Assembly: GCF_021278985.1 (NCBI RefSeq)
Contig: NZ_CP082833.1
Coordinates: forward strand, 4,154,001 to 4,218,000
Reading direction: 5' to 3'
DNA from: Citrobacter rodentium NBRC 105723 = DSM 16636
GTDB taxonomy: Bacteria; Pseudomonadota; Gammaproteobacteria; Enterobacterales; Enterobacteriaceae
Length of the DNA stretch: 64,000 nt
Part shown: piece after piece, positions 57,182 through 64,000 of the stretch
Layout of the letters: each line of letters opens with the position of its first letter
How positions within the stretch are numbered: the first letter of the stretch is position 1
Program-made: the position numbers and the translations under genes
Notes under the pieces: model-generated
Told to the model about the DNA's origin: nothing
Seen by the model: the letters and a program-made list of their open reading frames with translations, nothing else
Database searches by the model: none

Positions 57182-57829
57182 ATGGAATACCGGACCTGGA
57201 TTACTGAAGCTTTACGCCTTCACTTCGAAGAACATTTACCTCGGGTTGTGGCCGGACGTCGCCTGGGTGTACCAAAATCAACAGTTTGTAGTATGTTCGT
57301 GCGCTTTCGGAGAGCTGGCCTTTCGTGGCCTTTGCCCGCAGGCATGTCGGAGCAGGAACTTGATGCCTGCCTTTACGGACAATTTTCCACGGTACCAGTC
57401 GTACGTCCTGAAAGCACCGTTATATCCGAAACCCCCGTGGTAAAAAAACGTCCCCGGCGGCCCAACTTCCCTTATGAGTTTAAAATCGCCTTAGTGGAGC
57501 AGTCACTGCAGCCCGGAGCCTGTGTGGCGCAGATCGCCCGGGAAAACGGAATCAACGATAACCTGCTCTTCAACTGGCGCCATCAATACCGGAAAGGTGG
57601 CCTGCTGCCTTCCGGAAAAAATATGCCGGCACTGCTTCCCGTGACGTTAACGCCGGAGCCGGATAATAAAATCCCGGCCCCCGCACAGGAACCAGAGCAG
57701 ATAAATACACCGTCCGACAGTCTGTGTTGTGAGCTGGTTCTGCCGGCCGGAACTCTCAGGCTTAAAGGTAAACTGACGCCGGCGTTATTACAGACACTTA
57801 TCCGCGAAATAAAAGGGAGCAGCCACTGA
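57182..57829 (+). CDS. tnpA: IS66 accessory protein TnpA
   Basis: About 215 residues from MEYRTWITEALR; a start at 57152 is possible and neither has a strong ribosome site. The N-terminal part (to about 75) reads as a helix-turn-helix with GVPKSTVCSMFVRFRRAG, and a second helix-turn-helix, of IS3/IS911 type, lies in the middle (FKIALVEQSLQPGACVAQIA). Needed for transposition in the family; exact role unclear. Its stop overlaps the tnpB start (TGATGA). Confidence 0.9.
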   Translation: MEYRTWITEALRLHFEEHLPRVVAGRRLGVPKSTVCSMFVRFRRAGLSWPLPAGMSEQELDACLYGQFSTVPVVRPESTVISETPVVKKRPRRPNFPYEFKIALVEQSLQPGACVAQIARENGINDNLLFNWRHQYRKGGLLPSGKNMPALLPVTLTPEPDNKIPAPAQEPEQINTPSDSLCCELVLPAGTLRLKGKLTPALLQTLIREIKGSSH

Positions 57830-58176
57830 TGATATCTCTCCCTGCAGGTTCGCGTATCTGGCTGGTTGCAGGTATCACCGATATGCGAAATGGCTTTAAC
57901 GGCCTGGCATCAAAAGTTCAGAACGTCCTGAAGGATGACCCGTTCTCCGGACACCTGTTCATCTTCCGCGGACGCCGGGGTGACCAGATAAAAGTGTTGT
58001 GGGCTGACAGTGACGGACTGTGCCTCTTCACCAAACGCCTGGAGCGGGGCCGCTTCATCTGGCCAGTCACCCGTGACGGCAAGGTGCACCTTACTCCGGC
58101 TCAGTTATCCATGCTTCTTGAAGGTATCAACTGGAAGCACCCGAAACGAACGGAACGCGCTGGAATCCGCATATAA
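57829..58176 (+). CDS. tnpB: IS66 accessory protein TnpB
   Basis: 115 residues, the size of IS66 Orf2 proteins. Family segments: IWLVAGITDMRNGFNGLA, FIFRGRRGDQIKVLWAD and FTKRLERGRFIWP. It is unrelated to the TnpB nuclease of IS200/IS605. Coupled to tnpA by a one-base overlap. Confidence 0.93.
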   Translation: MISLPAGSRIWLVAGITDMRNGFNGLASKVQNVLKDDPFSGHLFIFRGRRGDQIKVLWADSDGLCLFTKRLERGRFIWPVTRDGKVHLTPAQLSMLLEGINWKHPKRTERAGIRI

Positions 58177-58195
58177 CCCGTTGTAAAGTGAGGAT

Positions 58196-59767
58196 ATGGA
58201 CACCTCACTTGCTCATGAGAACGCCCGCCTGCGGGCACTGTTGCAGACGCAACAGGACACCATCCGCCAGATGGCCGAATACAACCGCCTGCTCTCACAG
58301 CGGGTGGCGGCTTATGCTTCCGAAATCAACCGGCTGAAGGCGCTGGTTGCGAAACTGCAACGTATGCAGTTCGGTAAAAGCTCAGAAAAACTTCGCGCAA
58401 AAACCGAACGGCAGATACAGGATGCACAGGAGAGAATCAGCGCACTTCAGGAAGAAATGGCTGAAACGCTGGGTGAGCAATATGACCCGGCACTGCCATC
58501 CGCCCTGCGCCAGTCTTCAGCCCGTAAACCGTTACCGGCCTCACTTCCCCGTGAAACCCGGGTTATCCGGCCGGAAGAGGAATGCTGTCCTGCCTGTGGT
58601 GGTGAACTCAGTTCTCTGGGATGTGATGTGTCAGAGCAACTGGAGCTTATCAGCAGCGCCTTTAAGGTTATCGAAACACAACGTCCGAAACTGGCCTGTT
58701 GCCGGTGCGACCATATCGTGCAGGCACCAGTACCTTCAAAACCCATTGCACGCAGTTATGCCGGAGCGGGGCTTCTGGCCCATGTTGTCACCGGGAAATA
58801 TGCAGACCATCTGCCGTTATACCGCCAGTCAGAAATATACCGTCGTCAGGGAGTGGAGCTGAGCCGTGCCACACTGGGGCGCTGGACAGGTGCTGTTGCT
58901 GAACTGCTGGAGCCGCTGTATGACGTCCTGCGCCAGTATGTGCTGATGCCCGGTAAAGTCCATGCTGATGATATCCCCGTCCCGGTCCAGGAGCCGGGCA
59001 GCGGTAAAACCCGGACAGCCCGGCTGTGGGTCTACGTCCGTGATGACCGTAACGCCGGTTCACAGATGCCCCCGGCGGTCTGGTTCGCGTACAGCCCGGA
59101 CCGGAAAGGCATACATCCACAGAATCACCTGTCCGGTTACAGCGGAGTGCTTCAGGCCGATGCTTACGGTGGCTACCGGGCGTTATACGAATCCGGCAGA
59201 ATAACGGAAGCCGCGTGTATGGCCCATGCCCGGAGAAAAATCCACGATGTGCATGCAAGAGCGCCAACCGATATCACCACGGAAGCCCTGCAGCGTATCG
59301 GTGAACTGTATGCCATCGAAGCAGAAGTCCGGGGATGTTCAGCAGAACAGCGTCTGGCGGCAAGAAAAGCCAGAGCTGCGTCACTGATGCAGTCACTGTA
59401 TGACTGGATACAGACTCAGATGAAAACACTGTCGCGTCACTCGGATACGGCAAAAGCGTTCGCATACCTGCTGAAACAGTGGGATAGCCTGAACGTGTAC
59501 TGCAGTAATGGCTGGGTGGAAATCGACAACAACATCGCAGAGAACGCCTTAAGGGGAGTGGCCGTAGGCCGGAAAAACTGGCTGTTCGCGGGTTCTGACA
59601 GCGGTGGCGAACATGCGGCGGTGTTGTACTCGCTGATCGGCACATGCCGTCTGAACAATGTGGAGCCAGAAAAATGGCTGCGTTACGTCATTGAGCATAT
59701 CCAGGACTGGCCGGCAAATCGGGTACGCGATCTGTTGCCCTGGAAAGTTGATCTGAGCTCTCAGTAA
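58196..59767 (+). CDS. tnpC: IS66 transposase TnpC
   Basis: DDE transposase of 523 residues. An N-terminal coiled coil (about 5-90) is followed by a zinc-binding part with CPACGG and CCRCDHIV, the DDE core with aspartates in VHADDIPVPV and LQADAYGGY, and the glutamate in DNNIAENALRG. The frame is intact, so the element may be active. It ends 30 bases before the right inverted repeat tip. Confidence 0.95.
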   Translation: MDTSLAHENARLRALLQTQQDTIRQMAEYNRLLSQRVAAYASEINRLKALVAKLQRMQFGKSSEKLRAKTERQIQDAQERISALQEEMAETLGEQYDPALPSALRQSSARKPLPASLPRETRVIRPEEECCPACGGELSSLGCDVSEQLELISSAFKVIETQRPKLACCRCDHIVQAPVPSKPIARSYAGAGLLAHVVTGKYADHLPLYRQSEIYRRQGVELSRATLGRWTGAVAELLEPLYDVLRQYVLMPGKVHADDIPVPVQEPGSGKTRTARLWVYVRDDRNAGSQMPPAVWFAYSPDRKGIHPQNHLSGYSGVLQADAYGGYRALYESGRITEAACMAHARRKIHDVHARAPTDITTEALQRIGELYAIEAEVRGCSAEQRLAARKARAASLMQSLYDWIQTQMKTLSRHSDTAKAFAYLLKQWDSLNVYCSNGWVEIDNNIAENALRGVAVGRKNWLFAGSDSGGEHAAVLYSLIGTCRLNNVEPEKWLRYVIEHIQDWPANRVRDLLPWKVDLSSQ

Positions 59768-59797
59768 ATATCAATACGGTTCTGGCGAGCCGCTTAC

Positions 59798-59805
59798 GGA
59801 GATCC
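59798..59805. repeat. Target-site duplication, right copy
   Basis: GGAGATCC, identical to 57091-57098. Confidence 0.95.
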
Positions 59806-60097
59806 CAACCATCAACAGATTCATCCGGAAGGCTTTACGCCGCCCCAGACAATCGCCAACAAATCCTCCACAGAGAGAACCGATAAAATAACCAAACATT
59901 AATGCCGAGGTAAAAGCCGCATTGAGAAAATTATTTGACCAGCCATTGCTGACCAGTTTCGCCAACACGACATTGCCGGAATAACTGAGGAATCCGGTCA
60001 GAAGCAGGCTAAAGCTGATAATGCCGAAAATACGATAATGAAACCGGGCCAAAGGCAAGCGGTCCATTCTTGCGCCGATATGATCATATTGTTCCAT
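59798..60097 (-). pseudogene. ydjE: ydjE, 5' part
   Basis: The first 100 codons of ydjE: MEQYDHIGARMDRLPLARFH, the first two membrane helices, and the MFS loop GDCLGRRKAFR. After LLMVGIS the frame enters the IS and stops within it. It contains the second copy of the target duplication. The start region is intact, so transcription from the ydj side still reaches it. Confidence 0.95.
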
Positions 60098-60169
60098 CTG
60101 GTTGCCTTATTATAATAAGATGCCAGATGCTGATCGCAGCATTTTATCTGACCTACGCGTAAGGATTAA

Positions 60170-60203
60170 GTAGGCCTGATAAGATGCGTTATCATCATCA
60201 GGC
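60170..60203. repeat. REP element with an unoccupied IS621-type target
   Basis: Arms GCCTGAT / ATCAGGC around AAGATGCGTTATCATC, between ydjE and ydjF. On the minus strand 60180-60170 reads ATCAGGCCTAC, the full core of the site the IS621-type element uses. More diffuse REP-like sequence extends up to about 60120. Confidence 0.8.
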
Positions 60204-60259
60204 AAAAATAATAAATCACCAGGCGCCAATAAATAATATCGACACGATAAAATCAGCGC

Positions 60260-61018
60260 TTAATAAATAAGCTGGATGTTGTTTTGTTTACAAAACGCAA
60301 CCCATTCCGCACCTGGCGCTTTATTCGTTATAATGTAATTAATATGGCTTAAATCAATTAATTGAACGAAAGCTTTGCGATCGAACTTTGAATGGTCTAC
60401 CAGTAATGCCACCTCCGCCGCCTGGCGAATCATGACTTTTTTAATCTCCGCTTCTGCTTCATTAGAATCCAGCGCGCCGCTTTCTCTGTCCAGGCCTTTA
60501 CAGCTCATTACCATGATGTCCACATGGTAACGACTGATAATCTCTTTCGTGATTCGTCCCTGCAAAGACAACGTATTCTTGTTTAACTCACCACCGGTAG
60601 AAACAACGTTGAGTTCCGATTGCGCCAACTCATGAAAAGCCTCTGCGGAATTGGTTAGCAAGGTCAAATCGCTTCTGTCTTTCAGCAGCTTTAATAACTC
60701 CATCACCGTACTGCTGGAATCTGCCGCCATGGTGGTTTTATTTTTAATAAAGGGTAACGATTTACGCGCAATAACCTGCTTTTCTTCATAAAACGACCTG
60801 GCGCGTTTATAAAAATGCACGTTTTCTGCTAATGCGTTAACATTTAATACCGCGCCGCCGTAAGTTCGGGTTAAAAAACCTTCATCTTCGAGCTTTTCCA
60901 GATCGCGGCGAATCGTTTCTTCAGTCACCTGAAACAGGGCGCTTAAATTGGAGACCACCACTTTTTTATCATTGGTAACCATTTGCCTGATTGCCTGAAT
61001 TCTGTCTTTTGCCGCCAC
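60260..61018 (-). CDS. ydjF: DeoR-family regulator YdjF (GTG start)
   Basis: 252 residues from a GTG (VAAKDRIQAIRQM) with AGAGGTGG before it; the frame is open 23 codons further up but that part is not conserved. N-terminal winged helix-turn-helix (about 6-60, VSNLSALFQVTEETIRRDLE) and a sugar-phosphate-binding C-terminal domain with ADSSSTVMELL and TNSAEAF. Probably controls the ydj cluster. It lies between ydjE and ydjG on the same strand. Confidence 0.94.
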   Translation of the reverse strand: MAAKDRIQAIRQMVTNDKKVVVSNLSALFQVTEETIRRDLEKLEDEGFLTRTYGGAVLNVNALAENVHFYKRARSFYEEKQVIARKSLPFIKNKTTMAADSSSTVMELLKLLKDRSDLTLLTNSAEAFHELAQSELNVVSTGGELNKNTLSLQGRITKEIISRYHVDIMVMSCKGLDRESGALDSNEAEAEIKKVMIRQAAEVALLVDHSKFDRKAFVQLIDLSHINYIITNKAPGAEWVAFCKQNNIQLIY

Positions 61019-61155
61019 GGTGCCACCTCTGTTCCTTTTATGTCCATGATAAGTTGACAGTATCCCATAAACTATATTTATTTTCAAAATAATCTGCCTG
61101 AATCACAGATTTTAATAACCCAAAGGCAGAAACAGAGGTGGTATTTAGCGTGCTA

Positions 61156-62136
61156 TTATTGACAGAGTGCTTCCGCCATTTCCCTCATCAACAATGAATC
61201 AGCATCCGATAATTCAATAGCCAGCGCTTCAACGTTCTGGCGCACCTGTTCCGGCGCGGTAGCGCCGCTAAGGATGGAAATTAAATTACTCTGTTTTAAT
61301 ATCCACGCCAGCGCCAGGGTGGGAATCGCGCATTGATACTTACGGCACAGCGGACGCCATTGTTCCAGCATATCAAGGACACGCAACATATTCTGGCGCT
61401 GGAACCAAACCTTGTTTGCCCGTGCTCCCTCCGGAACGTAGTCCCGGGTTATCGTACCGGTCAGTAGCCCCTGCTCCAGCGGCGAATAAACCTGTACGAC
61501 AATGTTGTTTTCCAGACAAAGCGGCAGCAATTCGCTCTCCAGCGACCGATCCAGTATGCTGTACTTTGCCTGCACAATATCCAGCGCGCCGTGTTTAAGG
61601 TATTCATGAATATGCGCGGCATCGACATTCGCTGCGCCGATAGAACGAATTTTCCCCTCCGCTTTTAATTCATTGAGTACACCAACCGTTTCCGCAACAG
61701 GCGTAAAAAACGGGGGTACCGATTGCCAGTGCGTCATATAAATATCGATACAATCAATACCCAAACGTTGCAGACTGGCCTCCACTTCTTCACGTATCGA
61801 GTCCGGGGAAAGATTTTTATATAACTGGCGATCGCCCACTTTATTAAACAGGCTTCCTTCGCGTTGCCAGACAATCCCACATTTGGTCTCAACGACGATC
61901 TCGCTGCGAGGTAGCTTTTTCAGCGCCTGCCCAACAATCACTTCGCTGTTGCCGAAGTTATATCCCGGAGCGGTATCAATCAGATTAATGCCGCAACGAT
62001 GCGCTTCAATAATGGTATCGATACAGATCCGGAGATCGAGATCGCCATTCCAGGCCGGACCGCCACCGATAGCCCAGGTGCCTAATCCCATCCGTGACAG
62101 CGAAATTCCGGTATTGCCTAAAGGTATCATTTTCAT
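61156..62136 (-). CDS. ydjG: Aldo-keto reductase YdjG
   Basis: 326 residues; NAD(P)H-dependent reductase. E. coli YdjG reduces methylglyoxal in vitro, though the cluster suggests a sugar substrate. Catalytic residues by family: Asp in LIDTAPGYNFGNSE with its Tyr, Lys in VVETKCGIVW, His in IYMTHWQS. The C-terminal nucleotide-binding part is in ISILSGATAPEQV. Nine bases after ydjH. Confidence 0.95.
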   Translation of the reverse strand: MKMIPLGNTGISLSRMGLGTWAIGGGPAWNGDLDLRICIDTIIEAHRCGINLIDTAPGYNFGNSEVIVGQALKKLPRSEIVVETKCGIVWQREGSLFNKVGDRQLYKNLSPDSIREEVEASLQRLGIDCIDIYMTHWQSVPPFFTPVAETVGVLNELKAEGKIRSIGAANVDAAHIHEYLKHGALDIVQAKYSILDRSLESELLPLCLENNIVVQVYSPLEQGLLTGTITRDYVPEGARANKVWFQRQNMLRVLDMLEQWRPLCRKYQCAIPTLALAWILKQSNLISILSGATAPEQVRQNVEALAIELSDADSLLMREMAEALCQ

Positions 62137-62145
62137 CTGCCGCTA

Positions 62146-63093
62146 TTATCCTTCATATTCATCGAGGAGCTGTTCCACGAGTATTCTGTTCTTCACGCCG
62201 CTTGTCGCCCCCACGCTCAGCACTGAAATCGCTGCGGTCGCATTAGCAAATAGCGCACATTCGCGCAGCGTTTTTCCTTCAAGGAGCGCAGAGATAAAAC
62301 CGGCGGCAAAATTATCGCCCGCGCCAATGGTATCAATGGCGTCGATCCCTGATACCGCCGGTATCTGCAATCGGGTATCAGCACGTTTGATAAAGCAGCC
62401 GTGCTTACCTGTTTTAATGACTACCGTTTTGCCCCCGCACTGCAAAAAAGTGTCAGCAATGTCATCCAGCGCCTCTTTTCCGGTCAGCTTTTTTGCTTCA
62501 TCAATATTGGGGAACAGATAATCGACAAAGCTCAGCGCCTGGCGAATATCCTCCAGAGTTTCATTCAGCCTGGGGTTGATCATATCGGCGCAGATAATTA
62601 ACTGCTGCGCCTTTGCGCGGGAAAAAATTTCCGTTAATGCTTTACCATCCAGTAACGGGCTGTTAAAAAGACTGGCCAGCGATAGCAGCCTGACCTGAGA
62701 AAAACGGCTGAAATCAATATCATCAATATTCAGTTTCCACAGGCTCCCGTTGCGATTGGTGACAAAAGTACGTTCACCGTCTACGGTCACTAATCCGACG
62801 TTAATCGACGTATCAATTTGTGGATCCTGCTTCAGACTCTGAATATCAATATTTTCTTTTCGGCAATGCCCGATAATAAAATGTCCTGCGGCATCATCCC
62901 CCACCCGGCTCATTAACGCGGTACGATGCCCAAGTCGGGAAATAATGGTGGCTTCATTAAGGGCGTCTCCCCCGGTGGTCATGGCAATTCTCTCTAAGGG
63001 ATAAGAGTCCACATCAAAGATATTTTTACTGACCGGTTGCAAAGGTATGTCGACTATTGCCGCGCCAATGCACAGCACTTCTATCTCATCCAT
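62146..63093 (-). CDS. ydjH: PfkB-family sugar kinase YdjH
   Basis: 315 residues from MDEIEVLCIGAAIVD; an upstream in-frame ATG (63123) lies inside ydjI and is not conserved. Family signatures: GGDALNEATIISRLGH in the N-terminal half and DTIGAGDNFAAGF with the catalytic aspartate. Probably phosphorylates a keto sugar before cleavage by YdjI. Starts four bases after the ydjI stop. Confidence 0.95.
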   Translation of the reverse strand: MDEIEVLCIGAAIVDIPLQPVSKNIFDVDSYPLERIAMTTGGDALNEATIISRLGHRTALMSRVGDDAAGHFIIGHCRKENIDIQSLKQDPQIDTSINVGLVTVDGERTFVTNRNGSLWKLNIDDIDFSRFSQVRLLSLASLFNSPLLDGKALTEIFSRAKAQQLIICADMINPRLNETLEDIRQALSFVDYLFPNIDEAKKLTGKEALDDIADTFLQCGGKTVVIKTGKHGCFIKRADTRLQIPAVSGIDAIDTIGAGDNFAAGFISALLEGKTLRECALFANATAAISVLSVGATSGVKNRILVEQLLDEYEG

Positions 63094-63097
63094 AACA

Positions 63098-63934
63098 TTA
63101 TTCCGCTTTACCGTCTGAACCAAACAGATTAATTTTTTCCAGCGCCCGTGCTTTTACCGCCTTGCGCACCTCACGTTGCAGATGCAGGAACGGTTGATGC
63201 TGGTTCTCTTTCACCGCCGTCATTGCCGCCTGGCACAGCTCTGTATGGATATTAATTTTGGCAATGCCAAGTGAAATGGCTTTTTTAATATCAGCATCAC
63301 TAATACCGGAAGCGCCATGTAGCACCAGCGGCACGGAAACAGCCCGGCGAACGCGCTCGACCACGTCAAAATTCAACTTTGGTTCGGAGGTATATACGCC
63401 GTGCTGATTGCCAATAGCGACCGCCAGCGAATCACAGCCCGTGCGTTCGACAAACTCCGCCGCCTGGTCAGGATCGGTATAGTGATAGCCTGCCAGCGCC
63501 TCTTCATATACCGTTTCATTCCCCACGTGCCCCAGCTCAGCTTCTATTGCGATACCCAACGGATGAAAGAAATCCACAGCCTCTTTCGTCAGGCGAATAT
63601 TCTCTTCAAAATCAAAGGCAGACGCATCCCGCATCAACGAATTCATCCCGTGTACCCAGGCATTATGGATAATCTCCATGCTGCGTCCGTGATCCCAATG
63701 CGTAATCACCGGTACAGAGGCCTTTTTGGCCATTGCTACCATCATCTGCGAAAAATCTTCAAACGACGTATTGCCAACAAATCCGGTGCCGAAAGAGATA
63801 ATAACCGGCGCTTTTGCCTCTTCCGCCGCGTCAATTACCCCCATCAACATTTCAGCATTCCACACGTTAAAGTGCGCTATTGCATAACGTTTATTTTGCG
63901 CATCTTTTTCCCAATATTTAATATCTGCCAGCAT
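63098..63934 (-). CDS. ydjI: Class II aldolase YdjI
   Basis: 278 residues from MLADIKYWEKDA with GGGAGAAA before the ATG. Zinc-dependent aldolase of the FBP/tagatose-bisphosphate family: the catalytic aspartate and zinc histidine are in ITHWDHGRSME, further zinc histidines in IGNQHGVY and LVLHGASG, and the phosphate loop is GIAKINIHTE. E. coli YdjI cuts 3-keto sugar phosphates to dihydroxyacetone phosphate and an aldehyde. Downstream of ydjJ. Confidence 0.95.
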   Translation of the reverse strand: MLADIKYWEKDAQNKRYAIAHFNVWNAEMLMGVIDAAEEAKAPVIISFGTGFVGNTSFEDFSQMMVAMAKKASVPVITHWDHGRSMEIIHNAWVHGMNSLMRDASAFDFEENIRLTKEAVDFFHPLGIAIEAELGHVGNETVYEEALAGYHYTDPDQAAEFVERTGCDSLAVAIGNQHGVYTSEPKLNFDVVERVRRAVSVPLVLHGASGISDADIKKAISLGIAKINIHTELCQAAMTAVKENQHQPFLHLQREVRKAVKARALEKINLFGSDGKAE

Positions 63935-63953
63935 GGCGGTTTCTCCCATTTAA

Positions 63954-64000
63954 TTAATCGCTAATTTTAATAACACCTTTAATAATGTCGCTTTTGTTAT
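63954..64000 (-). CDS. ydjJ: Zinc-type alcohol dehydrogenase-like YdjJ, last codons only
   Basis: The last 14 residues, NKSDIIKGVIKISD, and a TAA stop, running off the right edge. They match the end of E. coli YdjJ almost exactly (NKRDIIKGVIKISD as I recall). It precedes ydjI by 19 bases on the same strand, as expected for the ydj cluster. Confidence 0.85.
   Translation of the reverse strand, partial: NKSDIIKGVIKISD

Larger units (their letters stand above)
57099..59797 (+). mobile_element. Complete IS66-family insertion sequence
   Basis: 2699 bp bounded by a perfect 8-base duplication. The ends are inverted repeats starting GTAAGCG (left GTAAGCGTCTCATTTAAACC; right, inverted, GTAAGCGGCTCGCCAGAACC; about 15 of 21 match). 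It carries the three genes of the family, tnpA, tnpB and tnpC, in that order and all open. It lies in ydjE, opposite in direction to that gene. I recall an element of this kind, ISCro1, from Citrobacter rodentium, but cannot confirm identity here. Confidence 0.95.

Noticed and set aside
57829..58176. TnpB as an RNA-guided nuclease
   Set aside because: The name is shared only; this is the IS66 accessory protein, with no RuvC or zinc-finger nuclease features and no omega-RNA.

Overview
The window is chromosomal DNA of an enterobacterium. Gene order follows the nlpC-btu-ihfA-pheST-thrS-pfkB-katE-chb-osmE-nadE-cho-spy-ast-xthA-ynj-gdhA-topB-selD-sppA-ansA-pncA-ydj segment of Escherichia coli K-12, and most proteins match my memory of the E. 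coli ones in length and nearly in sequence. Differences point to a close relative, most likely Citrobacter: there is a kduD-like gene between yniC and ydjM, ves, ydjO, ynjI and ydjY are missing, ynjA is moved, and the coding regions are GC-rich. The insertion sequences and a broken gene would fit C. rodentium, but the species is inference.

Layout. 1-2.9 kb: nlpC (cut by the left edge) and the btuDEC vitamin B12 genes. 3-10.5 kb: the translation cluster ihfA-pheT-pheS-pheM-rplT-rpmI-infC-thrS, all on the minus strand, with readable control elements: the pheM leader and attenuator, the AUU start of infC, and the tRNA-like operator of thrS. 10.6-19.5 kb: yniD, ydiY, pfkB, ydiZ, yniABC, a KduD paralogue, LexA-controlled ydjM, the cystine carrier tcyP and cedA. 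19.7-30.6 kb: katE, the chitobiose genes chbBCARFG (chbC has a one-base frameshift), osmE, nadE, LexA-controlled cho and spy. 31-37 kb: the complete arginine succinyltransferase operon astCADBE behind a sigma-54 promoter. 37.4-47.2 kb: xthA, a TVP38-type membrane protein, the YnjBCD transporter with the sulfurtransferase YnjE, ynjF, ynjA, nudG, ynjH and gdhA. 47.2-48.5 kb: a complete IS110-family element of the IS621 type inserted in a REP sequence. 48.6-56 kb: topB, selD, ydjA, sppA, ansA, pncA. 56-64 kb: the ydjE-ydjF-ydjG-ydjH-ydjI-ydjJ carbohydrate cluster, with ydjE split by a complete IS66-family element.

The most remarkable object is the IS621-type element at 47240-48520. The 179 bases before its recombinase gene match what is known of the bridge RNA. 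The two guide loops can be read directly: one spells the left target half plus core of the site the element occupies (ATCAGGCCT), the other spells the element's own right-end donor sequence (ACAGTATC). The junctions can be placed to the base around a CT core. An unoccupied copy of the 11-base target lies in another REP at 60170-60180.

The second mobile element, IS66-type, is flanked by a perfect 8-base duplication. Removing it together with one copy of the repeat restores a ydjE frame of exactly 452 codons, so the insertion looks recent. No tRNA, rRNA, CRISPR array or prophage was seen.
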